NCBI GenBank assembly: GCA_937893145.1 | Contig: CALBJW010000183.1 | Location: 1-20,798, forward strand | Source: an uncultured Prevotellaceae bacterium | GTDB lineage: Bacteria > Bacteroidota > Bacteroidia > Bacteroidales > Bacteroidaceae | Length of the DNA: 20,798 nt | Reading direction: 5' to 3' | Shown: positions 15,582 through 20,798 of the stretch, piece by piece | Layout: every line of letters starts with the position of its first letter | How positions within the stretch are numbered: the stretch's first letter is position 1 | Program-made: the position numbers and the translations under genes | Notes under the pieces: generated by a model | Told to the model about the DNA's origin: nothing | The model's input: only the letters and a program-made list of their open reading frames with translations | Databases searched by the model: none

Positions 15582-16574
15582 CTACTGAGCTGTCTGTTCC
15601 ACGACAAATTCAACGTTAGAGGGTGAAATCTTCACCTTCGATACACCTTCTGGCTTTTCAAGCAGTTCAACCTTGCAGCTCTTGGCACCAGGTTTTATCT
15701 TGTTGAAGTCAACGGCAATGATGAAATCATTTTCGCTGATGTCGTTAAACAAGTCCGCACTTACTCTGCACACTACGTTTGCACGGTCAGGGAATGTTCT
15801 CAGGAACTTATTGTTAGGGGTGTTGATACTGTAAATCTTCACGGGCACAATCATCTCAAGGAACAGACTGACATTTGCCTTGACATCAACAGAGTCTGGA
15901 ATAATCTTCACCTTGTCTGTCTTCTTCAGGGCCAACTTAGTGGTTGTGGTCTCCTCGATGTTTTCGATTTTCTTCACTTCGGTATATACCGCCTTGATGC
16001 TGTCGATGACATCTACTGGAGCATAAACCCACACAGAATCTTTCAAAGGTTTGATGCTGGTAAGGGTGTAGTTCGGACCTGTTGTAACTTTCAGTCTTGA
16101 AATTACAGGCACCTTTTTAGGCAAACCATTAGTGTAGTAAGCATCAATCTGTGCAGGAGAAATTGTGTTAACCTTGAGAGTGTTTCCCAGTTTTTTTGTC
16201 AAAGCACGTCTGATAGTAGCATTGTCAATGATGATTCTGCTGCTTGTGTGCTCAAGTTCGTCATAATGCACCGTGATGACATGGTTATCATTCTTTGTTG
16301 TATAACTAAAGATGGTAAAGCCACGTCCTGTGATGTTCACCTTGATTTTTTCAGGAACCTCTGAAGTGAAGATGACGTTTTTAGGAACACCAACAAGTTT
16401 AAGTTTGTAGTCTTGTGACAAAGTTGCAGTTTCTTTTCCTGTCTGCATGAACCAGAAGCCAATGGATATGACCAAGAACACAAGAAACCTAAGAGTGTTG
16501 CGGTTCAGTCTTACCTTCCGCAACCTCCTAAGTGCTATCTTAATGTATTCGTATGCAGTCTTGATACTTCTCAT
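15582..16574 (-). CDS. YbbR-like domain protein
   Basis: Protein of 330 residues with one N-terminal membrane helix (FLVFLVISIGFWFMQT, about 30-45) preceded by many Arg and Lys, so the rest faces the periplasm. The exposed part is built from YbbR-like beta repeats, visible as KLVGVPKNVIFTSEVPEKIKVNITG, a middle segment with KVPVISRLKVTTGPNYTL, and a C-terminal segment PSNVEFVVE. In Firmicutes YbbR (CdaR) regulates the diadenylate cyclase CdaA. Here no cyclase gene is adjacent, so a role in c-di-AMP control is not supported by context. It sits between yajC and coaE with 33- and 43-base gaps. Confidence 0.85.
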   Translation of the reverse strand: MRSIKTAYEYIKIALRRLRKVRLNRNTLRFLVFLVISIGFWFMQTGKETATLSQDYKLKLVGVPKNVIFTSEVPEKIKVNITGRGFTIFSYTTKNDNHVITVHYDELEHTSSRIIIDNATIRRALTKKLGNTLKVNTISPAQIDAYYTNGLPKKVPVISRLKVTTGPNYTLTSIKPLKDSVWVYAPVDVIDSIKAVYTEVKKIENIEETTTTKLALKKTDKVKIIPDSVDVKANVSLFLEMIVPVKIYSINTPNNKFLRTFPDRANVVCRVSADLFNDISENDFIIAVDFNKIKPGAKSCKVELLEKPEGVSKVKISPSNVEFVVEQTAQ

Positions 16575-16607
16575 CGGCTACGATTCACTTCTCACAAAAA
16601 CACAAAA

Positions 16608-16919
16608 TTACTTGTTTTCTGTAGCAGGAGTCTGTGTAGTGTCAGCGTACACCATGTTGCGGTCAACCTTGATGATGATGCCCTTAGCGATTTCAACAGA
16701 GAGGAACTTTTCGCCGAGGTTGAGGTCCTTTACAGTTCCATAAACACCACTTGCAGTAACAATCTTGTCACCTACCTTGAGTCCGCTACGGAATTTCTCA
16801 ATCTCCTTCTGCTGCTTACGCTGTGGTCGGATCATGAAAAAATAGATGATTACAAACATGATGACGAGCATGAGAATCATCTGCATGCTTCCACCACCTT
16901 GAGCTTGAAGTAATAACAT
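16608..16919 (-). CDS. yajC: Preprotein translocase accessory subunit YajC
   Basis: Small inner-membrane protein of the SecDF-YajC complex that assists protein export. It has 103 residues, the usual size. A single helix (about 12-33, MQMILMLVIMFVIIYFFMI) is followed by RPQRKQQKEIEKFRSGLKVG and GDKIVTASGVYGTVK, the family hallmarks. The C-terminal tail is short and polar. secD/secF are not in the window. It follows nusB by 29 bases in the same operon. Confidence 0.93.
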   Translation of the reverse strand: MLLLQAQGGGSMQMILMLVIMFVIIYFFMIRPQRKQQKEIEKFRSGLKVGDKIVTASGVYGTVKDLNLGEKFLSVEIAKGIIIKVDRNMVYADTTQTPATENK

Positions 16920-16948
16920 AGTCTTATTCCTTTATAATTATTAATATT

Positions 16949-17872
16949 TTACTTTGCAATTTTGCCTTCTCTCTTGAGCATCTTTGCTACCGAGTCGATG
17001 ATACCGTTTACGTAACCCGCACTCTTTGGAGTGCTGTACCATTTGGCAATCTCAACATACTCGTTGATGGTAACCGAGATAGGGATGTTAGGGAAACTGA
17101 GCATTTCTGCTACAGCTACCTGCATGATGATGACATCCATATATGCAAGACGGTTGAACTCCCAGTTCTTCACACATCGACTAATCAATTCGCGATAGTA
17201 TTCATCGTTGAGGATTGTGCGACGGAAAAGACGAGTAGCGAAGTCTCTGTCCTCGATGTCCTTGTATTCTGGTACGAGTTCCTGTTCCTCACCGTTGGCA
17301 GGGTCAAAACGCTTGATAGTCTTGAGTACGAAAGTGTCAACGATTTCGCGGTCGTCGTTCCAGTAGAGGCTCTGGTCCTCGATAACATCATCAAGGGTTT
17401 CATCCTTCATGATGATGTTCTTGTACACCTTACGCCAGAACTCACGGTCATCATTGTAGTCTGTAGTCTCCATTGCCATGTATTCAGCATAGATGTCAGA
17501 CGCAACGATAGCCTCGTAAATCTTCTTGATATATACGATTTCATTGTCCCAGCTCTTCTTCTGCTTGCTCTTGTATTCGTTGAGCTGATTGTTCTGCTCG
17601 AGCTGGAGAACGAATTTGTTGTCAATAAATCTGTGGCTTACCTTATCTTTAATGTGAGCCGCCTTGTTCACAGTTTCCTTGTGCTCCACCACTGTGCAGC
17701 CATAACGAGTAATAGCAACCATCAACATAAGCAGATAGTTGTAAAGGTCATACGCCTTCGAAAGGCTGAAAAGAAGTTCCTTTTCTGCTGTTTCAATGTT
17801 CTTGTCACCGTTCTGGTAAAAGGCATACATAAGCTGTATAATCTTCAGACGGATAAGTGTGCGGTTAATCAT
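16949..17872 (-). CDS. nusB: Transcription antitermination factor NusB (long Bacteroidetes form)
   Basis: All-helical RNA-binding factor that with NusE (S10) binds boxA in rRNA leaders to prevent premature termination. It starts with the NusB-like INRTLIRLKIIQLMYAFYQ. The C-terminal half carries the core signature: FPNIPISVTINEYVEIAKWY and SAGYVNGIIDSVAKML. At 307 residues it is about twice the length of E. coli NusB (139); the extra residues lie in the middle, between the two conserved parts, and contain many charged helices. This long form is usual in Bacteroidetes. It heads the operon with yajC, ybbR-like, coaE and DUF5606. Confidence 0.92.
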   Translation of the reverse strand: MINRTLIRLKIIQLMYAFYQNGDKNIETAEKELLFSLSKAYDLYNYLLMLMVAITRYGCTVVEHKETVNKAAHIKDKVSHRFIDNKFVLQLEQNNQLNEYKSKQKKSWDNEIVYIKKIYEAIVASDIYAEYMAMETTDYNDDREFWRKVYKNIIMKDETLDDVIEDQSLYWNDDREIVDTFVLKTIKRFDPANGEEQELVPEYKDIEDRDFATRLFRRTILNDEYYRELISRCVKNWEFNRLAYMDVIIMQVAVAEMLSFPNIPISVTINEYVEIAKWYSTPKSAGYVNGIIDSVAKMLKREGKIAK

Positions 17873-17926
17873 AATTCAAAAAACTCTTTTTTTGTAATAA
17901 TCCTTTTTGCTTTTCTAATTTGACTG

Positions 17927-17934
17927 CAAATGTA
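17927..17934 (-). promoter_or_regulatory. Candidate -7 box for the nusB operon
   Basis: On the minus strand this is TACATTTG followed by C, a full match to TAnnTTTG. It lies 54 bases upstream of the nusB start. A clear TTTG at -33 is absent, but TATGC lies near that spacing. Confidence 0.5.
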
Positions 17935-18114
17935 ATCATTTCTTTTGGATTTTGCATACTTTTTCCCTCATGAATGCTGAAAAATGAAAAAAAAAGACGT
18001 TTTTTCTTGATTATTTCAAAAAAAAGAAACAAATTTGTATCGATTTTCAAACATATCAATACAAATTACAAATTAATAAGAACGACCAATTACCTTATTT
18101 TATATTTAAATAAC

Positions 18115-18558
18115 ATGAACGAATTAGACAGAGATCTCGTATTTTCAGAAGCCGTAAAGGCGGGAAAGCGAATTTATTATTTTGATGTGAAGCAGAGCAA
18201 GAATGGAGAACGCTACGTATCCATTACCGAGAGCAAGAAGATAGTTGAAGGCTCTTTCGAGAATCCGCGCATATCGTTCGAAAAACACAAACTCTTCCTC
18301 TACAAAGAAGACTATGACAAATTCTTCAATGCACTTGTCAATACTCTCAAGGTAGCAAAGGAAGGAATGGAAAATTTCCCAATGCACACTTCGGCTGAAA
18401 AACCACAGAGTGAACCTTCACAGCCGGTAGAGGCACCTATTGAAACCATCGCTGACAATGCTCCTGTTGTAGAAGAAATTGCTCCTGTAGTAGCAGAAGA
18501 ACCAGTTCCTGAGGCTAAAACTCAAGAAGATTCATTCAAAATCGACCTCGATTTCTAA
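18115..18558 (+). CDS. PUR-family DNA/RNA-binding protein
   Basis: Small protein of 147 residues related to eukaryotic Pur-alpha and Borrelia BpuR; it binds single-stranded nucleic acid. One PUR repeat occupies about residues 13-85: GKRIYYFDVKQSKNGERYVSITESKK, then ISFEKHKLFLYKEDYDKFFNAL, the standard strand-helix pattern. The N-terminal part starts at the ATG at 18115; a longer in-frame ORF from 17974 would add a Lys/Phe-rich, A/T-encoded tail unlike family members. The C-terminal 50 residues are a disordered Pro/Ala/Glu/Val tail ending FKIDLDF. It lies upstream of rplY but is separated from it by rplY's own promoter. It may act as a regulator or RNA chaperone; its target is unknown. Confidence 0.88.
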   Translation: MNELDRDLVFSEAVKAGKRIYYFDVKQSKNGERYVSITESKKIVEGSFENPRISFEKHKLFLYKEDYDKFFNALVNTLKVAKEGMENFPMHTSAEKPQSEPSQPVEAPIETIADNAPVVEEIAPVVAEEPVPEAKTQEDSFKIDLDF

Positions 18559-18575
18559 AAAAATAATATAATAAT

Positions 18576-18606
18576 TTTGTCAGTTTGTGCAAAAGTCGTA
18601 CCTTTG
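18576..18606 (+). promoter_or_regulatory. Canonical Bacteroidetes promoter of rplY
   Basis: A -33 TTTG at 18576-18579, a 19-base spacer, and the -7 element TACCTTTG at 18599-18606 followed by C exactly match the sigma-ABfr consensus. Transcription should start near 18612, giving a leader of about 115 bases before rplY. Confidence 0.8.
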
Positions 18607-18630
18607 CACCGCTTTTTTGGGCAAACACTT

Positions 18631-18664
18631 ATGCGAGTGAACTTGTAACAAAGAGCACTCGCAT
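18631..18664 (+). promoter_or_regulatory. Hairpin in the rplY mRNA leader
   Basis: A perfect 9-bp stem, ATGCGAGTG (18631-18639) with CACTCGCAT (18656-18664), encloses a 16-base loop that includes ACTTGTAACAAAG. It starts about 20 bases into the predicted transcript and 65 bases before the rplY start. No T-tract follows, so it is not a terminator; an autoregulatory ribosomal-protein leader or mRNA-stability element is possible. Confidence 0.55.
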
Positions 18665-18729
18665 TATCGTGTGATGGCGAATAAAGCACAATACTTTATT
18701 TATAGTAACACAAAAACTTTTCAATTAAA

Positions 18730-19323
18730 ATGAAAGAAATTACACTTAACGCTCAGGTTCGTACTGAGTATGGTAAGAAGGCAAGTCGCGACCTCCGTCG
18801 TGCAGGTATGGTTCCAGCAGTCGTTTACGGCGTTGACAAGAACGAAAATGGTCCAGTAGCAAAGTCACTCGTTGTTTCTGAAAAGGAACTCGCTAAGCTT
18901 CTCTACACTCCAAATGTTTACATCGTAAACCTCAACATCGATGGCACAGTTGTAAAGGCTATACTCAAGGACCTCCAGACTGACTTCGTAACTGACCACC
19001 CAGTACACGTTGACTTCTACCAGATTACAGAAGACAAGCCTGTAGTTATGGAAATCCCAGTTAAGCTCAATGGTCTTGCTGAAGGTGTTAAGGCCGGTGG
19101 TAAGCTCGCTCTCAATGTTCGCAAGCTCGCTGTTAAGGCTCTCTACACTCAGTTCCCAGACACACTCGACATCGACGTTACTTCACTCGGTCTCGGTAAG
19201 TCAATGAAGGTTGCTGCTCTCAACTACGAAGGTCTTGAGATCATCACTTCTAAGGAGGTTGTTGTATGTGCAGTTCGTATGACTCGTGCTGCTCGTGCTG
19301 CTGCTGCAAACGCAGAGAAGTAA
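18730..19323 (+). CDS. rplY: 50S ribosomal protein L25 / general stress protein Ctc
   Basis: Binds 5S rRNA in the large ribosomal subunit. The protein has 197 residues, the long Ctc type, with an N-terminal L25 domain (about 1-90: LNAQVRTEYGKKASRDLRRAG, VPAVVYG, then VNLNIDGTVVKAILKDLQ, HVDFYQ) and a C-terminal TL5-type beta domain (about 95-185: MEIPVKLNGLAEGVKAGGKL, DTLDIDVTSLGLGKSMKV). The last residues are an Ala/Arg-rich tail. Codon choice is strongly biased (CTC Leu, CGT Arg, AAG Lys), as in highly expressed genes. It has its own promoter, a structured leader and a terminator directly downstream. Confidence 0.95.
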   Translation: MKEITLNAQVRTEYGKKASRDLRRAGMVPAVVYGVDKNENGPVAKSLVVSEKELAKLLYTPNVYIVNLNIDGTVVKAILKDLQTDFVTDHPVHVDFYQITEDKPVVMEIPVKLNGLAEGVKAGGKLALNVRKLAVKALYTQFPDTLDIDVTSLGLGKSMKVAALNYEGLEIITSKEVVVCAVRMTRAARAAAANAEK

Positions 19324-19352
19324 TCAACCACTTCTTAACTGACAAAAAAGAT

Positions 19353-19385
19353 AGGGGCTGCATCTTGCATGTGGCTCCTTTTTTT
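19353..19385 (+). terminator. Rho-independent terminator of rplY
   Basis: An 11-bp stem with three G-T wobbles (19353-19363 with 19369-19379, 5-base loop) runs into a T-tract (19379-19385). It lies 29 bases after the rplY stop and only 11 bases before the first possible pth start. Confidence 0.8.
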
Positions 19386-19396
19386 ATGAATAGAAT

Positions 19397-20008
19397 ATGT
19401 TTTTGTTTGACCTGTTCCGCAAGAAGACGGAACCACAAGATGATAGCATGAAATATTTAATAGTAGGACTCGGTAATATAGGTTCAGAGTATGATGGCAC
19501 GCGCCACAACATCGGTTTCCGCAATATTGACGCATTCGCCAAGGCTCAAAATGCTGAGTGGCAGGATAAGCGATATGGTTTCATTGCACATACTCGTGTC
19601 AAGAATGCCGAAATGACGCTTTTAAAACCATCCACCTATATGAACCTTTCAGGCAATGCTGTTCGCTATTGGGTTCAGCAGGAGAAGATTCCTACCGAGA
19701 ACGTACTCGTCATAGTTGATGACCTCTCTCTTCCTGTTGGCAAGATTCGCCTTCGTGGTAATGGTTCTGCTGGCGGACATAATGGTCTCAAAAGTATCGA
19801 ACAGGTGCTTGGTACTCAGTATGCTCGTATCAAGTTTGGTATCGGCAACGACTATCCAAAGGGTGCACAGGCAGACTTCGTACTTGGTAAGTTCTCTGAT
19901 GAGGACAACAAGATTATTGATGAAAAACTTGAATACATAGGGGAGATGATAAAGTCATTCTGTCTTCAGGGCTTGGATCGCACCATGAACCAATACAACA
20001 AAAAGTAA
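19397..20008 (+). CDS. pth: Peptidyl-tRNA hydrolase
   Basis: Cleaves peptidyl-tRNA released by stalled ribosomes, recycling tRNA, in the cytoplasm. From the ATG at 19397 the protein has 203 residues. The conserved core starts at Met18 (MKYLIVGLGNIG), so a start at 19448 (186 residues) is the alternative; with it the catalytic His in TRHNIGF becomes His20, as in E. coli. Other motifs are LKPSTYMNLSG, VIVDDLSLPVGKIRLR (catalytic Asp) and GGHNGLKSI. The extra 17 residues (MFLFDLFRKKTEPQDDS) are not needed for the fold. It shares one base with hslR (TAATG), so the two are translationally coupled. Confidence 0.93.
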   Translation: MFLFDLFRKKTEPQDDSMKYLIVGLGNIGSEYDGTRHNIGFRNIDAFAKAQNAEWQDKRYGFIAHTRVKNAEMTLLKPSTYMNLSGNAVRYWVQQEKIPTENVLVIVDDLSLPVGKIRLRGNGSAGGHNGLKSIEQVLGTQYARIKFGIGNDYPKGAQADFVLGKFSDEDNKIIDEKLEYIGEMIKSFCLQGLDRTMNQYNKK

Positions 20009-20442
20009 TGGAAGCACGTATCGACAAATGGCTATGGTCTGCACGAATCTTCAAGACTCGTAGTCTTGCTGCAGACGAATGTAAGAATGGTCGTGTGACC
20101 ATCAAGGGCGTTAAGCAGAAACCCTCAAAGATGATAAAAGAAGGAGACATCATCGACGTGAAGAAGGGGCCAATCATCTATTCTTTCAAGGTACTCAAAG
20201 CCATACAGAATAGAGTTGGAGCGAAACTTGTCCCAGAAGTTCTTGAGAATGTCACCAGCAAAGAACAGCTCGAACTTCTTGAGATGAATCGCATCAGTGG
20301 TTTTGTAGGTCGTGCTCGTGGTACTGGGCGTCCTACCAAGAAGGAGCGTCGTGACCTCGACGACTTCATCGAACCTGCTTTCTTCGGCGACTTTGACTGG
20401 GACTTTGACGATGATGATGAAGACGATTACGAAGATGAATAA
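20008..20442 (+). CDS. hslR: S4-domain RNA-binding protein, Hsp15 (HslR) family
   Basis: Protein of 144 residues. An S4 domain (about 3-60: ARIDKWLWSARIFKTRSLAADE, then GRVTIKGVKQKPSKMIKEGDIIDVK) binds structured RNA. In E. coli Hsp15 binds free 50S subunits carrying nascent chains and helps rescue stalled ribosomes, which fits its overlap with pth, another rescue gene. A basic segment (RARGTGRPTKKERRDLDDFI) follows. The last 20 or so residues are almost all Asp, Glu and aromatic (ending DDDDEDDYEDE). The start shares one base with the pth stop. A complex palindromic repeat follows. Confidence 0.9.
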   Translation: MEARIDKWLWSARIFKTRSLAADECKNGRVTIKGVKQKPSKMIKEGDIIDVKKGPIIYSFKVLKAIQNRVGAKLVPEVLENVTSKEQLELLEMNRISGFVGRARGTGRPTKKERRDLDDFIEPAFFGDFDWDFDDDDEDDYEDE

Positions 20443-20460
20443 GAAGAACAATAAAAAAAC

Positions 20461-20563
20461 GACCGCATAATTAACTCAAATCGACCGCATGTTTTACCTA
20501 AAACTTGCGGTCGATTTGGTTCATTTGACCGCAAGTTTTGGCTCATTCTTGCGGTGTTTTTTT
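20461..20563 (+). terminator. Interleaved palindromic repeat with terminator after hslR
   Basis: Three copies of GACCGCA (20461-20467, 20483-20489, 20527-20533) alternate with two of its complement (20506-20512 and, as TGCGGT, 20550-20555). The first hairpin has 19-bp arms (20477-20495 with 20500-20518, one T-T mismatch, loop ACCT). The second (20528-20535 with 20548-20555) is followed by seven T (20557-20563), a good terminator for the hslR transcript. Core pieces match the repeat at 2031-2112. Confidence 0.8.
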
Positions 20564-20609
20564 ATCGAAATTATCGATATAGCCTCCTAACCCCTTCCAT
20601 ATATAAAGC

Positions 20610-20641
20610 AAAAATGTCACCAGCGTGTGGCTGATGGCATT
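20610..20641 (-). terminator. Terminator of pepT
   Basis: On the minus strand a 12-bp stem (20630-20641 with 20613-20624, one C-A mismatch and one G-T wobble, 5-base loop) is followed by TTTTT (20610-20614 overlapping the stem foot). It lies 21 bases after the pepT stop. Confidence 0.65.
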
Positions 20642-20662
20642 TTGGAGTGGGATTATTATGTC

Positions 20663-20798
20663 TTATTTTCCGAGTGTCTCCTCTGTTATCTTGCAGATGT
20701 TGACAACGGTCATCATTGCCTTTTCGAGGGACTGGACTGGACAGAACTCGTGAGGACCATGGAAGTTCAAGCCTCCGGCGAAGATGTTTGGACATGGG
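20663..20798 (-). CDS. pepT: Peptidase T (tripeptidase), C-terminal fragment
   Basis: The last 44 residues and stop of a minus-strand gene that continues past the window end. The translation begins PCPNIFAGGLNFHGPHEF and continues with SLEKAMMTVVNICKI. This matches the C-terminus of PepT, a zinc-dependent M20 aminotripeptidase, including the G-G-x-N-F-H-G segment that carries the His of the active site and the typical SLEKA helix. It would release N-terminal residues from tripeptides in the cytoplasm. The gene is cut by the window edge, not broken. It is convergent with hslR. Confidence 0.85.
   Translation of the reverse strand, partial: PCPNIFAGGLNFHGPHEFCPVQSLEKAMMTVVNICKITEETLGK

Noticed and set aside
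15582..16574. CdaR-type regulator of c-di-AMP synthesis
   Set aside because: The YbbR repeats are present, but no diadenylate cyclase gene is next to it; the label would be carried over from Firmicutes context.
17974..18114. N-terminal extension of the PUR protein from an upstream ATG
   Set aside because: The added 47 residues come from A/T-rich intergenic DNA, are Lys/Phe/Asn-rich, and are not part of the PUR fold; the ATG at 18115 fits family length.
20461..20563. CRISPR array or integron attachment site
   Set aside because: The GACCGCA copies are short, unevenly spaced and in both orientations; there is no integrase, and the last hairpin has a terminator T-tract.
20571..20795. A 74-codon minus-strand open frame at the window end
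   Set aside because: Another frame of the same strand encodes the recognisable PepT C-terminus; the 74-codon frame is Arg- and His-rich and runs through the terminator.

Overview
The window looks like chromosomal DNA from a Bacteroidales bacterium, most likely a Prevotella/Segatella-type member of the Prevotellaceae. The signs are Bacteroidetes promoter boxes (-33 TTTG and -7 TAnnTTTG, clearest before rplY), no strong Shine-Dalgarno sequences, and families typical of the phylum: DUF5689 and DUF6359-like lipoproteins, tandem OmpA proteins, DUF5606, a PUR-family protein and the long form of NusB. The genus is an inference. I see no rRNA, tRNA, CRISPR array, insertion sequence or prophage, and no gene-free stretch over 300 bases.

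Layout. (1) 198-1956 (+): an exported GH24 lysozyme overlapping a class I aminotransferase. (2) 2118-4097 (-): an OPT-family oligopeptide transporter, convergent with the aminotransferase across a complex palindromic repeat. (3) 4174-6366 (-): two tandem OmpA-like outer-membrane proteins closed by a strong terminator. (4) 6607-13065 (-): a four-gene unit of TonB-dependent receptor, DUF5689 lipoprotein, multidomain lipoprotein with two OB-fold-like domains, and NUC1-type nuclease lipoprotein. A secreted endonuclease/exonuclease/phosphatase (13300-14364, +) is transcribed divergently from it. (5) 14462-17872 (-): the housekeeping operon nusB-yajC-ybbR-coaE-DUF5606. (6) 18115-20442 (+): PUR-family nucleic-acid-binding protein, rplY (ctc), pth and hslR. 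(7) 20663-20798 (-): the C-terminal end of pepT, cut by the window edge.

The most interesting part is region 4. Two different exported nucleases surround a TonB-dependent receptor and two surface lipoproteins whose domains resemble the OB folds of extracellular nucleases. There is no SusD, no glycoside hydrolase and no peptidase. I infer a system that captures and degrades extracellular nucleic acid and takes up the products, analogous to a polysaccharide utilization locus. The parts are recognised from sequence; the joint function is inference.

The second theme is regulatory structure. Two interleaved palindromic intergenic repeats (2031-2112 and 20461-20563) share core sequence and act as, or contain, terminators. 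The rplY mRNA has a perfect 9-bp leader hairpin downstream of a canonical promoter.
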